Program-made: the position numbers and the translations under genes
Assembly (NCBI RefSeq): GCF_037940415.1
Contig: NZ_CP149798.1
Location: forward strand, 1,980,501 to 2,044,500
Origin: Streptomyces sp. f51
GTDB taxonomy: Bacteria; Actinomycetota; Actinomycetes; Streptomycetales; Streptomycetaceae
Direction of reading: 5' to 3'
DNA length: 64,000 nt
The notes under the pieces: generated by a model
What the model saw: only the letters and a program-made list of their open reading frames with translations
The model's database searches: none
Told to the model about the DNA's origin: nothing
In this document: positions 26,124 to 34,428 of the stretch, one piece after another
Layout of the letters: every line of letters begins with the position of its first letter
Numbering within the stretch: position 1 is the stretch's first letter

Positions 26124-27275
26124 TCACCCGAGCGCGGTCACCGGGACACGCCGGAAGGTGATCGTCTCGTAGGCGCCGAAGTCGCCCGTCTCGTAGAGGA
26201 GTCCGACCGTGCCGGTGTCGACGCGGACCAGGTCGGAGTAGGCGGCGGGCAGTCCGTCCACGGTGTGCGCCGAGCGCCAGGTGGTGCCGCCGTCGGCGGA
26301 GGCGCGGAGCGTCATCAGGGCGCGGAAGTCCGGGTCCGCGGGCCCCGAGAACAGGAGCAGGTCCGGGTCGCGGAGCTGGAGCAGGCTGCCCTGGACGATC
26401 GGGGTGACGAGCCCGGCCTGCGGACGGAAGGGCTTGACCAGGGTCCTGCCGCCGTCGAGGGAGTGGGCGTCGGCGCGGTTGCCGGGCGACGGGGAGTCGT
26501 TGCGGGTGTTGAAGTAGACGCGGCCGTCGAGGAGTTCGGCGGCGGTGGTCTCGTTGACGTTGACGTATCCGTTGGTGTTCTCGTCGAGGTAGCCGAGGTA
26601 CCAGGTCGTCCCGCGGTCGTCGCTGAGCAGACAGTGCCCGCTGTTGTACTTCGCCTCGGTCCCGTTGTCGGCGCCGGTGGGCGCGACGGTGTGGTTGGCG
26701 GGGACCACCACCCGGCCGGAGCCGAGTTGGAGGGCGTGGCCCGGTGTCGTGGCGTACCACCGCCAGCCCGCCTTCTTGACCTGTGCGGTGATCTCCTTGG
26801 GAGCCGACCAGGTGAGCCCTTCGTCGTCGCTGTGCTGCACCCACACGCGCCGCCCGTCGGCCGCCTTGACCCTGCCGCGCAGCAGGGCGTCCTCGGAGGC
26901 GCTCGCGGCGCTGCGGACGTGGACGAGCAGGACGCGGCCGGTGTCGAGGACGACGGGCGCGGGGTTGCCCGCGAGGTCGGTCCCGTTGTTCGCGGCGATC
27001 TGGAGCGGTCCCCAGGTCCGGCCGCCGTCCAGGGACCGTCTGAGCACGATGTCGATGTTCCCGTGGTCCTGCGCGGAGCCGACCCGGCCCTCGCAGAAGG
27101 CCAGCAGGGTGCCGGTACGGGTGGCGACGACGGCGGGGATCCGGAAACTGGCGTAGCCCTCGCGTCCGGCGCGGAAGGGGACGCTCACGGCGGGGTCCGC
27201 ACCCGCCCCGGTCCCTGTCGTCCCGTCGGTCCCTGTCGTCCCGTCGGTCCCGGTCGCTGCGCTCGGCTGTGTCAT
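26124..27275 (-). CDS. Exo-alpha-sialidase (BNR/Asp-box six-bladed propeller)
   Basis: This 383-aa GH33-like protein has the N-terminal arginine motif FRIPAVV and four Asp-boxes: SLDGGRTWGP, SDDEGLTWSA, SDDRGTTWYL and SADGGTTWRS. Catalytic context includes the acid/base region RVGSAQDHGNIDIVLR and the nucleophile pair near AAYSDLVRV...GLLYETGD. Unlike most bacterial sialidases there is no signal peptide: the N-terminus (MTQPSAATG then TDGTTG repeats) is short and polar, so a cytosolic or non-classical location is inferred. The ATG at 27275 has CAGGGAG upstream. Divergent from the next gene. Confidence 0.88.
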   Translation of the reverse strand: MTQPSAATGTDGTTGTDGTTGTGAGADPAVSVPFRAGREGYASFRIPAVVATRTGTLLAFCEGRVGSAQDHGNIDIVLRRSLDGGRTWGPLQIAANNGTDLAGNPAPVVLDTGRVLLVHVRSAASASEDALLRGRVKAADGRRVWVQHSDDEGLTWSAPKEITAQVKKAGWRWYATTPGHALQLGSGRVVVPANHTVAPTGADNGTEAKYNSGHCLLSDDRGTTWYLGYLDENTNGYVNVNETTAAELLDGRVYFNTRNDSPSPGNRADAHSLDGGRTLVKPFRPQAGLVTPIVQGSLLQLRDPDLLLFSGPADPDFRALMTLRASADGGTTWRSAHTVDGLPAAYSDLVRVDTGTVGLLYETGDFGAYETITFRRVPVTALG

Positions 27276-27390
27276 GGCCGGCTCCCTGCTGCGGTCGCTT
27301 GTGGGGTCGTCGGTGCGGAGTTCTGCCCAACTTGGGCGAATTCGTGGTGAACTCCGGGTCACGAGTGGCCCGTTGCGGCAGGATGCAGCA

Positions 27391-27993
27391 ATGGATGCCG
27401 TACGGGTCGCATTGCTGCGCGAGGTGCTTGCCGGGACCGAATGGCTGGGTGCGACACGGCGGTTCGGGGGAACCCTGCGGGGGGCCGTGGTGGCGCACGG
27501 AGGCGGGTTGCTGCTGGTCGGCTCCGAGGCGTACGAACCCTGGCATCTCGCGGCGCACCTGGTGGACGAGGCGGCCTGGTCGGGAACGCCGGAGCTGTCG
27601 CCGACGCTGGTGCGGCACGGGGCGCGGGAGTCCGATCCCGCCCACCTCGCGGTGGGGCTCGGACGGATCGAGGCGGCCCGGCGCGGGGAGACGCTGCTCG
27701 TGGTGGCGCCGGAGGCGCCCGGGGGCGCGCTGCTGGAGCGGGTGCACGACGCCCGGCGGGCGGGGGCGACGGTCATGGCCCTGTCCCACGGGGAGGGCGA
27801 GCTGCCGGCGCTGGCGCACGAGTCGCTCACGGTGCCCCAGGACCCCGAGCTCGACCTCGACACCGTGCAGCATCTGGTCAGCGCGGCGGCCGGGGAGAAC
27901 GCGCTGCCCTCGCCCCGGGGCCGGCACCGCTTCCGCGACCGCCTCTCCCGCCTCGCGGACCAGCTGACGGCCCCACCGTCGTACCGGTGGTAG
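27391..27993 (+). CDS. Conserved hypothetical protein, alpha/beta
   Basis: This 200-aa cytosolic protein is not recognised with certainty. Alternating patterns such as GGTLRGAVVAHGGGLLLVGSEA, ETLLVVAPEAPGGALLERVH and GATVMALSHGEGELPALAHE suggest an alpha/beta fold like a sugar-isomerase (SIS) domain, but the similarity is weak. The C-terminus is basic (RGRHRFRDRLSRLADQL). The ATG at 27391 follows CAGGATG at normal distance. Divergent from the sialidase. Confidence 0.7.
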   Translation: MDAVRVALLREVLAGTEWLGATRRFGGTLRGAVVAHGGGLLLVGSEAYEPWHLAAHLVDEAAWSGTPELSPTLVRHGARESDPAHLAVGLGRIEAARRGETLLVVAPEAPGGALLERVHDARRAGATVMALSHGEGELPALAHESLTVPQDPELDLDTVQHLVSAAAGENALPSPRGRHRFRDRLSRLADQLTAPPSYRW

Positions 27994-28002
27994 CGAACGG
28001 CC

Positions 28003-28260
28003 GTCGCCCCGGCGGCCGTCGCCCCGGCGGGCGCGGACTGCCGTCGTACCGGTGACAGCGGCGGGAGCGGACCGTGTCGCCCGGTGGTCGCGATCGGCTG
28101 CCGTGTCGGTGACAGCGGCGGGAGCGGACGGTGTCGCGTCGGTGGTCGCGAACGGCCGTCGCCCCGGCGGGCGCGGACGGCCGCCGTATCGGTGACAGCG
28201 GCGGTGGCGGACCGTGTCGCCGCGGTGGTCGCGGACGGCCGTCGTGCGGGCGTCGCCCCG
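28003..28260. repeat. Degenerate intergenic repeats
   Basis: This region fills most of the 370-bp gap after the hypothetical gene. A block of about 45 nt beginning CGGTGACAGCGGCGGGAGCG recurs at 28050, 28107 and 28190. Shorter GGTGGTCGCGAACGG and GTCGCCCCGGCGG motifs are interspersed. No coding potential or clean hairpin was found; it looks like slipped-strand expansion. Confidence 0.6.
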
Positions 28261-28364
28261 GTGGTGCCGGTCAGGGCTCCGGGGGCGGGGAGTCGCCCCC
28301 GGTGGTGCCGGCCGTCACCCGCCCCGGGGTCCGGCGTCGCGGCGGGGCCGGGGGCGGCGCAGCC

Positions 28365-28601
28365 TCAGCCGTCCTCGGCGCCCGGCTCCTTGCCCGACGC
28401 GTCGTGCCACTTCGGGTCCGTCTCCCATTCGAGGTTCCGCTCCCGCGCGAGGTCCATCGCGCGCGTGGCCTCCTCACGGGAGGCGTACGGGCCGAAACGG
28501 TCCTTGCCCGGGCAGTCGGGGCCCTCCTCGACCTTCTTGTGCTCCAGGCAGTAGTACCACTCGCCGGGCTTGCCGACCGTCCTCTTCTTGAACAGGGCCA
28601 T
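28365..28601 (-). CDS. Small conserved hypothetical protein
   Basis: This 78-aa soluble, charged protein ([20 protein letters not shown]...) contains two cysteines around [20 protein letters not shown] and a helix [16 protein letters not shown]. The composition suggests a small single-domain protein seen in Streptomyces. An excellent AAAGGAG site sits 8 nt before the ATG, so expression is credible. Divergent from map; function unknown. Confidence 0.8.
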   Translation of the reverse strand: MALFKKRTVGKPGEWYYCLEHKKVEEGPDCPGKDRFGPYASREEATRAMDLARERNLEWETDPKWHDASGKEPGAEDG

Positions 28602-28646
28602 CACCAGCTCCTTTCGCCAGAGACATGTTCCCCCATGCCCGCTGGT

Positions 28647-28652
28647 TAGACT
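28647..28652 (+). promoter_or_regulatory. -10 element of map, leaderless transcript likely
   Basis: TAGACT ends 7 nt before the map ATG (28660) and no Shine-Dalgarno motif is present, so the mRNA probably starts at the initiation codon. Confidence 0.55.
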
Positions 28653-28659
28653 CGCTGTC

Positions 28660-29517
28660 ATGTCTGGCCAGTCGCTGCTCGTACCAGGGGAGCTCTCTCC
28701 CACCCTTCCCGTGCCGGGAAACATCAGGCGCCCCGAGTACGTGGGAAAGCCCGCCCCCACGCCGTACACCGGACCGGAGGTGCAGACGCCCGAGACGATC
28801 GAGGCGATGCGCGTCGCCGGGCGGATCGCCGCGCGGGCGATGGCCGAGGCCGCGAAGCTCATCGCGCCGGGCGTGACGACGGACGAGCTGGACCGGGTGG
28901 CGCACGCGTACATGTGCGACCACGGCGCCTACCCGTCGACCCTCGGCTACCGCGGTTTCCCCAAGTCGCTGTGCACCTCGGTCAACGAGGTCATCTGCCA
29001 CGGCATCCCCGACTCCACGGTGCTGCGCGACGGCGACATCGTGAACCTCGACGTGACGGCGTACATCGGCGGGGTGCACGGCGACAACAACGCGACCTAC
29101 CTGGTCGGTGACGTGGACGAGGAGTCGAGGCTCCTCGTGGAGCGGACCCGGGAGTCGCTCGACCGCGCGATCAAGGCAGTCAGGCCGGGGCGCCAGATCA
29201 ACATCATCGGGCGCGTCATCGAGTCGTACGCGAAGCGCTTCGGGTACGGGGTCGTGCGTGACTTCACCGGGCACGGGATCAACTCCTCGTTCCACTCCGG
29301 GCTGATCGTCCCGCACTACGACAACCCGCACGCGACCACCGTCATGCAGCCCGGGATGACCTTCACCATCGAGCCCATGCTCACCCTCGGTACGCACGAC
29401 TACGACATGTGGGACGACGGCTGGACCGTCGTGACGAAGGACCGCAGGCGCACGGCCCAGTTCGAGCACACCCTCGTCGTCACCGGCAGCGGCGCGGAGA
29501 TCCTCACCCTGCCGTAG
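28660..29517 (+). CDS. map: Methionine aminopeptidase, type I
   Basis: This 285-aa metalloprotease removes the initiator methionine from new proteins. It has the actinobacterial N-terminal linker ([13 protein letters not shown], a proposed SH3-ligand-like extension of Ib/Ic enzymes) and then the pita-bread fold. Metal and catalytic residues are seen in [20 protein letters not shown] (Asp), [10 protein letters not shown] (Asp), GHGINSSFH (His), FTIEPMLT (Glu) and [11 protein letters not shown] (Glu). The start at 28660 is set by the -10 just upstream and by the family N-terminus. Monogenic with a terminator. Confidence 0.95.
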   Translation: MSGQSLLVPGELSPTLPVPGNIRRPEYVGKPAPTPYTGPEVQTPETIEAMRVAGRIAARAMAEAAKLIAPGVTTDELDRVAHAYMCDHGAYPSTLGYRGFPKSLCTSVNEVICHGIPDSTVLRDGDIVNLDVTAYIGGVHGDNNATYLVGDVDEESRLLVERTRESLDRAIKAVRPGRQINIIGRVIESYAKRFGYGVVRDFTGHGINSSFHSGLIVPHYDNPHATTVMQPGMTFTIEPMLTLGTHDYDMWDDGWTVVTKDRRRTAQFEHTLVVTGSGAEILTLP

Positions 29518-29541
29518 CCCCCGGAAGCTCCCGGACCCATG

Positions 29542-29569
29542 GAACCCGCCCTGTCCACAGGGCGGGTTC
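29542..29569. terminator. Terminator after map
   Basis: 13-bp stem GAACCCGCCCTGT (29542-29554) with ACAGGGCGGGTTC (29557-29569), followed by TCTCAT. Confidence 0.85.
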
Positions 29570-29636
29570 TCTCATGTGGACGCGGCCGCCGATCGGGGTA
29601 CGGTTTTACCGACAGAGCGTCGGGAAGGTTATTGAC

Positions 29637-29655
29637 TTAGGTAAGCCTAACCATA
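29637..29655. promoter_or_regulatory. Iron box (DtxR/IdeR/DmdR-type operator) of heme oxygenase gene
   Basis: The 19-bp element beginning TTAGGTAAGCCTAACC matches the DtxR-family consensus at 16 of 19 positions. It overlaps a promoter: -35 TTGACT (29632-29637) and -10 TAGAAG (29654-29659), 16 bp apart. Binding of an iron-loaded repressor would block transcription. Confidence 0.85.
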
Positions 29656-29712
29656 GAAGCTGTGATCGATCCCGTAACGGCTCACGCCCCTCCCCCCGGC
29701 CCCGGAGGCCCC

Positions 29713-30417
29713 ATGAACGCGTCGGACACGCCGGACACCCCGAGCACGCCGGACCCTGCGGACCCGGCGGCCGTCCCCTTCTCGACGCTCATCCGCACCG
29801 CGTCGCACGAACAGCACACCGAGGCGGAGACCTCGACGTTCATGAGCGACCTGCTCGGCGGCCGGCTCGGCGTCGAGGCGTACACGCGCTACACCGAGCA
29901 GCTGTGGTTCGTGTACGAGGCGCTGGAGGCGGAGACCGGGCGCCTGGCCGCCGATCCGGTGGCCGGGCCGTTCCTGCGGCCCGAGCTGCCGCGCCGCGGC
30001 GCGCTGGAGCGTGACCTCGCCCATCTTCGCGGCCCCGACTGGCGGGACTCGCTCACCGCGCTGCCCGCGACCCGCGCGTACGCGGACCGGGTCACGGAGT
30101 GCGCCCGGACGTGGCCGGGAGGCTATGTGGCCCACCACTACACGCGCTATCTGGGCGATCTCTCCGGGGGCCAGATCATCCGTGGCAGGGCCGAGCGGGC
30201 CTGGGGGTTCAGCCGCAAGGGCGACGGGGTCCGCTTCTACGTCTTCGAAGACATCGCCAACCCGGCCGCGTTCAAGCGGAGCTATCGCGAACTGCTGGAC
30301 GGGGTCCGGGCCGACGACCTGGAGAGGCAGCGGATCGTGGCGGAGTGCAAGCGGGCTTTCGCCCTGAACACCGGGGTGTTCGGGGCGCTGGGGGCGGAGT
30401 TCCCGCTGAGCGCGTGA
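29713..30417 (+). CDS. hmuO: Heme oxygenase (biliverdin-producing)
   Basis: This 234-aa all-helical enzyme opens heme to release iron, CO and biliverdin. The proximal histidine lies in RTASHEQHTEAETS; the distal-helix glycines are YLGDLSGGQIIRGRA, the family signature. Further family features are YVAHHYTRYLGD and FYVFEDIAN. The ATG at 29713 was chosen because CGGAGG precedes it; a GTG 51 nt upstream lacks a ribosome site. Iron-box control fits a role in using heme as iron source. A relic of a heme-type ABC ATPase lies 1.2 kb downstream. Confidence 0.93.
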   Translation: MNASDTPDTPSTPDPADPAAVPFSTLIRTASHEQHTEAETSTFMSDLLGGRLGVEAYTRYTEQLWFVYEALEAETGRLAADPVAGPFLRPELPRRGALERDLAHLRGPDWRDSLTALPATRAYADRVTECARTWPGGYVAHHYTRYLGDLSGGQIIRGRAERAWGFSRKGDGVRFYVFEDIANPAAFKRSYRELLDGVRADDLERQRIVAECKRAFALNTGVFGALGAEFPLSA

Positions 30418-30499
30418 AGGTCGCCCCGGGCGCGGGTGCGGGGGGTGTGGCGGGCTCCGGGGACCCCGGGTCCCGCCCCGCCCTCCGGGGGAAGGGGCG

Positions 30500-30566
30500 C
30501 TCCGGCCGTGCGCCTGCGGGGCAGTGGGGGCTGGGCGCGCAGTTCCCCGCGCCCCTGCCGGGGCCC
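30500..30566 (+). repeat. Dispersed hairpin repeat, copy A
   Basis: A 67-bp element whose core GGGCGCG-CAGTTCCC-CGCGCCC folds as a hairpin. It is nearly identical to copy B 143 bp downstream, and its core recurs three times inside the RNase H/phosphatase gene (57565-57790). GCGCAGTTCCCCGCGCCCC is a very common Streptomyces intergenic repeat. Confidence 0.75.
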
Positions 30567-30642
30567 AGGGGCCCCACGCGTACGAGGCGGCCACCCGGAA
30601 GAAGGGGGGTCCCCCTTGCCTCGCCCTCCAGGGAAAGGGGTG

Positions 30643-30709
30643 CTCCGGCCGTGCGCCTGCCGGCCGGTGGGGGCTGGGCGCGCAGTTCCCCGCGCCCCTG
30701 ACGGGGCCC
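30643..30709 (+). repeat. Dispersed hairpin repeat, copy B
   Basis: Second 67-bp copy, differing from copy A at only about six positions, in the 329-bp gap between hmuO and the convergent PhzF-like gene. The hairpin may serve as terminator or mRNA end for either gene. Nothing else was found in the gap. Confidence 0.75.
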
Positions 30710-30746
30710 GGCGTTCTGGGCGGCCCACCCGGAAGCGAAGGTTTGG

Positions 30747-31391
30747 TCAGCGTTCCAGGCGGACTCGGCCGCCCATCTCCACCCAGTCGCCCGGCTGGGG
30801 TGCGGTCAGGATCTGCGAACCGACGCCCTGGGTGATGTTGAGGGCACGGCCGAGCTGCTGGGTCAGCAGCAGCGCCGCCGCCCCGGTGGCCTCGTCCTCC
30901 TCGATGCCGTCGTTGCGGCCGGGGAAGGCGCGGGCCCGCACCCGGCCCGCGGCCTCGTCCTCCCAGGCCCAGGCGTAGATCCACTCGCCCGACGGCGGCA
31001 CGGCCAGCGCGTCGACCTCGGCCGCGGTCCCGTGCCGGCGCAGCGTCCTGGGCGGGGCCCATTCGGCGCGCGCCTCGATCCAGCTGAACTCGCCGTCCAG
31101 CCGGACCCCCACCACACCGGCGGGCGTGACCAGTTCGGGCACATCGAGCAACCAGCCCACCCCGACGCACGGATGGCCCGCGAACGGCAGCCGCAGCGAG
31201 GGGGTGTAGATGTCGATGACCCCGCGCTCGGGGTCGTCGACGAACACGGTCTCGCTGAAGCCGAGTTTCGCGGCGAACTCCTGCCGTTCCGCACGGTCCG
31301 GCATCACCGAACCCTCGCGCACGACACCGAGCTCATTGCCATACCCGCCGCCTGGTCCGCAGAAGACCCGCAGCACGTCGTAGTCAGTCAC
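30747..31391 (-). CDS. PhzF family isomerase-like protein
   Basis: This 214-aa protein has the PhzF/DapF-like fold. The N-terminal catalytic segment is GGGYGNELGVV, matching the GNP/E active-site region. Family motifs LGFSETVFVDD, LPFAGHPCVGVGWLL and DEATGAAALLLTQQLG are present. At about 214 aa it is shorter than the usual 260-300 aa, so some loops are reduced. Reaction unknown; PhzF itself isomerises a phenazine precursor. The start chosen is a GTG at 31391 (VTDYDVLRVF) with GGA close upstream; the start is uncertain. No phenazine genes nearby. Confidence 0.8.
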   Translation of the reverse strand: MTDYDVLRVFCGPGGGYGNELGVVREGSVMPDRAERQEFAAKLGFSETVFVDDPERGVIDIYTPSLRLPFAGHPCVGVGWLLDVPELVTPAGVVGVRLDGEFSWIEARAEWAPPRTLRRHGTAAEVDALAVPPSGEWIYAWAWEDEAAGRVRARAFPGRNDGIEEDEATGAAALLLTQQLGRALNITQGVGSQILTAPQPGDWVEMGGRVRLER

Positions 31392-31568
31392 TCCGGCATT
31401 CAAACATTCATCCGTCCGATCGGTGACCCGCACGACCGGACCGCCCGCTTCCGAAAGCTCCCTGATCACAGGAAACGGTGTCGGAGGCGTCCGATCCCGA
31501 GCCGGAGGCGGCCGATTCCGCGTCCCCGTCCGACAGTTGGGCTGCGGGCGTGCCGGGAAAGGGCGCAC

Positions 31569-31808
31569 GCCGGTGACGCGGTGGGCGTGGTGTTGCACGA
31601 TCCGGGTCCGGCGGCGGCCTACGCGCACCGGCTCGCGATTCCGTGCGCCGGTCGTGTCGCGGCCCGGGGCCCGCCGGCGGAGGTTCTCACCGGCGCGTCG
31701 CCGGCCGAGGTCCACCGGCAGCCGGTGGGGGTGTTCGCGCACCCCAGGACCGGAGCCGCGCCCATCACCCCGAAACGCGACGAAAGCCGTCCCTTGACCT
31801 CCCCTTGA
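31569..31808 (+). pseudogene. Relic of the C-terminus of a heme/iron ABC transporter ATPase (hmuV-like)
   Basis: One frame reads AGDAVGVVLHDPGPAAAYAH, RLAIPCAGRVAARGPPAEVL, TGASPAEVHRQPVGVFAHPR and TGAAPITPKR without a break. This matches the order of the last ~75 residues of FecE/HmuV-type ATPases: H-loop VVLHDL, (A)YADR, GRVVADGPPAEVLT, YRHPV.V.PHP.TG.P. Walker A, signature and Walker B are absent, and nothing upstream resembles the rest. It lies in the 595-bp gap between the PhzF gene and efeO. It is inferred to be the leftover of a deleted heme-uptake operon near the heme oxygenase gene. Confidence 0.7.
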
Positions 31809-31899
31809 CCATTCTTTGGGGATTGGTTTGAGTCGTCGTGATCAAGCCGTTCCTGTACGGCGTCCGTGAGAGGTGAATCACCGCACGGGTGGGTATCAG

Positions 31900-31938
31900 T
31901 GAGGCAAGCCTCAGATAAGTTAGGCCAGCCTCACCATG
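31900..31938. promoter_or_regulatory. Tandem iron boxes ahead of efeO
   Basis: Two DtxR-like sites start 20 bp apart: TGAGGCAAGCCTCA (perfect palindrome, 31900-31913) and TTAGGCCAGCCTCACC (31920-31935). Each matches the 19-bp consensus at about 13 positions. They end about 50 bp before the efeO start, consistent with iron repression of the efe operon. Confidence 0.75.
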
Positions 31939-31986
31939 CCGAACGGGCCCAGCCGTGCGGCTTGTCCGACTTCTCTTGGAGCCTGC

Positions 31987-33123
31987 ATGCGAGCCGTCCG
32001 ACTGTCCGTTGTCACCGCTGCCGCCACCGCGGCCGCTCTGGCCGCCGTCACGGGCTGCACCCAGAAGAGCGACGCGAAGAACGGCGACGCGATCCAGGTG
32101 ACGGCCGCCGACTCCAAGTGCGAGACGTCCACAAAGACCGTGCCGGCCGGCCACGTCACCCTGAAGATCGAGAACAAGGGGTCCCAGGCCACCGAGGTCG
32201 AGATCGTCTTCCCCGACGACCGCATCGTCTCCGAGAAGGAGAACATCGGCCCCGGCACCAAGTACACGCTGACCGCCGAGGTCAAGGCCGGTTCGTACGA
32301 GATCGCCTGCCGCCCGGGCATGAAGGGCCACGGCGTCCGCCAGAAGCTCACCGTCACCGGCGGCAAGGTCGCCCAGCGCGACCCGCGCCTGGACAAGGCC
32401 GTCGCCTCCTACCGTGAGTGGGCGCAGTCCGAGGCCGACGCCACGATCCCCAGGGTCAAGACGTTCGCCGACGCCATCAAGGCCGGCGACCTCGAGGCCG
32501 CCATGAAGGCCTACGCCCCCTCGCGCGTCGGCTGGGAGAGCACCGAGCCGATCGCCGAGTCCTTCGGCGACATCGATCCCAAGACCGACACCCGCGCCGA
32601 CGGCCTGGAGAAGGGCCAGAAGTGGACCGGCTGGCACGCGCTGGAGAAGGCGCTGTGGGCGGACAAGAAGATCGGTGACGAGCAGAAGGCCCTCGCCGGC
32701 CAGCTCGTCACCGACCTGACCGACTGGCAGAAGCGCGTCGGCAAGGCCGAGATCACCCCGACCTCCATGGCCAACGGCGCCAAGGAGCTGCTCGACGAGG
32801 TCGCCACCGGCAAGGTCACCGGCGAGGAGGACCGCTACTCGCACACGGACCTCAGCGACTTCAAGGGCAACGTCGACGGCGCGCAGAAGGCGTACGAGCT
32901 GCTCAAGCCGGTCGCCGCGGAGAACGACGCGGCGCTGACGGCGGAGCTCGACAAGCAGTTCGCCGCGCTGGACAAGCTGCTCGACAAGTACCGCACGGAC
33001 AAGACCTCGGACGGTTTCGTCTCGTACGACACGGTCGGCAAGGCCGACCGCAAGGAGCTCTCGGACGCCGTCAACGCGCTCGCCGAGCCCCTGTCCAAGC
33101 TCGCCGCCGCCGTCGTGAAGTAG
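31987..33123 (+). CDS. efeO: EfeO, iron-uptake lipoprotein (cupredoxin + M75 domain)
   Basis: This 378-aa lipoprotein has a signal with lipobox AAVTGC (Cys about residue 20). A cupredoxin-like domain follows (about 25-130; CETSTKTVPAGHVTLKIENKG ... YEIACRPGMKGHG). The C-terminal M75 helical domain carries the metal-binding HXXE motif GWHALEKALW. EfeO binds iron outside the membrane and hands it to EfeB/EfeU. The ATG at 31987 follows TTGGAG. First gene of efeO-efeB-efeU (gaps of 10 and 2 nt), preceded by iron boxes. Confidence 0.95.
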   Translation: MRAVRLSVVTAAATAAALAAVTGCTQKSDAKNGDAIQVTAADSKCETSTKTVPAGHVTLKIENKGSQATEVEIVFPDDRIVSEKENIGPGTKYTLTAEVKAGSYEIACRPGMKGHGVRQKLTVTGGKVAQRDPRLDKAVASYREWAQSEADATIPRVKTFADAIKAGDLEAAMKAYAPSRVGWESTEPIAESFGDIDPKTDTRADGLEKGQKWTGWHALEKALWADKKIGDEQKALAGQLVTDLTDWQKRVGKAEITPTSMANGAKELLDEVATGKVTGEEDRYSHTDLSDFKGNVDGAQKAYELLKPVAAENDAALTAELDKQFAALDKLLDKYRTDKTSDGFVSYDTVGKADRKELSDAVNALAEPLSKLAAAVVK

Positions 33124-33133
33124 GAGCATCGCC

Positions 33134-34426
33134 ATGACGGACACGACCGACAGCGCGAACACCGCCGGCACCGCCCGCGCCGGCTCCGCGCCGACCCGGC
33201 GCAACCTGATCGGCTGGGGCGGTGCCGGGCTCGCGCTCGGCGCCGCCGCGGCCGGCGGCGCCGTCGCCATGACCCGCACGGGCAACGACGTGGACCCGGC
33301 CGGCGCCGACACCGGTGCCGCCGTCCCCTTCCACGGCGCCCACCAGGCCGGCATCGCGACAGCCGTGCAGGACCGGCTGCACTTCGCCGCGTTCGACGTG
33401 AAGACGGACGACCGCGCCGAGTTCGTCCAGCTCCTCAAGGACTGGACGCAGGCGGCCGCCCGGATGACCGCCGGACACACGGTCGGCGAGGGCGCGTACG
33501 GCGGTCTGGCCGAGGCTCCGCCGGACGACACCGGTGAGGCCCTCGGGCTCAAGCCGTCGCGGCTGACCCTGACCATCGGCTTCGGTCCGTCACTGTTCGA
33601 CAGGTTCGGTCTCGCCGACCGGCGCCCGCAGGCGCTCGTGGACCTGCCGGAGTTCCCGGGCGACAACCTGGACAAGGCCCGCAGCGACGGCGACCTGTGC
33701 GTCCAGGCCTGCGCGGACGACCCGCAGGTGGCGGTGCACGCCATCCGCAACCTGGCCCGTATCGGCTTCGGCAAGGTCGCCATCCGCTGGTCGCAGCTCG
33801 GCTTCGGCAAGACCTCCTCGACGACCCCGGACGCGCAGACCCCGCGCAACCTCATGGGCTTCAAGGACGGCACCCGCAACATCGCGGGGACCGAGACCGC
33901 GCGGCTGAAGAAGTTCGTGTGGGCCGACGAGAAGGACCACGACCCGAACTCCGCCTGGATGAGCGGCGGTTCCTACCTCGTGGCCCGGCGCATCCGGATG
34001 AACATCGAGACCTGGGACCGTACCTCGCTCCAGGAGCAGGAGGACGTCTTCGGCCGCGACAAGGGCGAGGGCGCCCCCGCCGGGAAGGCCAAGGAGCACG
34101 ACAAGCCGTTCCTGAAGGCCATGAAGCCCGACGCCCACGTCCGGCTGGCGCACCCCGACTCCAACGACGGCATCACGATCCTGCGCCGCGGCTACTCCTT
34201 CACGGACGGCACGGACGGTCTCGGCCGCCTCGAAGCGGGCCTGTTCTTCCTCGCCTACCAGCGGGACGTGCGCAAGGGGTTCATCCCCCTCCAGCGGAGC
34301 CTGTCGCGCTCCGACGCGCTCAACGAGTACATCCAGCACGTGAGTTCGGCTGTCTTCGCCGTTCCGCCCGGCGTCCGGGACAAGGACGACTGGTGGGGCA
34401 GGGCGCTGTTCTCCAAGGAGGCGTAG
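33134..34426 (+). CDS. efeB: EfeB, Tat-exported DyP-type heme peroxidase/deferrochelatase
   Basis: This 430-aa protein has a twin-arginine signal (TRRNLIGWGGAGLALGAAA) and a DyP-type peroxidase domain. The DyP signature is GFKDGTRN (catalytic Asp, distal Arg downstream in VARRIRMNIETWDR), and LAHPDSNDGITILRRGYSF contributes the proximal histidine. EfeB is thought to oxidise ferrous iron, or to strip iron from heme, for EfeU. TAGGAG precedes the ATG at 33134, 10 bp after efeO. Heme-iron release by EfeB is interesting next to the heme oxygenase gene. Confidence 0.95.
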   Translation: MTDTTDSANTAGTARAGSAPTRRNLIGWGGAGLALGAAAAGGAVAMTRTGNDVDPAGADTGAAVPFHGAHQAGIATAVQDRLHFAAFDVKTDDRAEFVQLLKDWTQAAARMTAGHTVGEGAYGGLAEAPPDDTGEALGLKPSRLTLTIGFGPSLFDRFGLADRRPQALVDLPEFPGDNLDKARSDGDLCVQACADDPQVAVHAIRNLARIGFGKVAIRWSQLGFGKTSSTTPDAQTPRNLMGFKDGTRNIAGTETARLKKFVWADEKDHDPNSAWMSGGSYLVARRIRMNIETWDRTSLQEQEDVFGRDKGEGAPAGKAKEHDKPFLKAMKPDAHVRLAHPDSNDGITILRRGYSFTDGTDGLGRLEAGLFFLAYQRDVRKGFIPLQRSLSRSDALNEYIQHVSSAVFAVPPGVRDKDDWWGRALFSKEA

Positions 34427-34428
34427 CC

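Noticed and set aside
28003-28260. Coding region in the repeats after the hypothetical gene
   Set aside because: Open frames exist in several phases, but the sequence is repeat-driven and none has a ribosome site or recognisable product.
32418-32678. Small frames inside efeO and other clear genes
   Set aside because: Out-of-frame shadows of genes with strong domain evidence.
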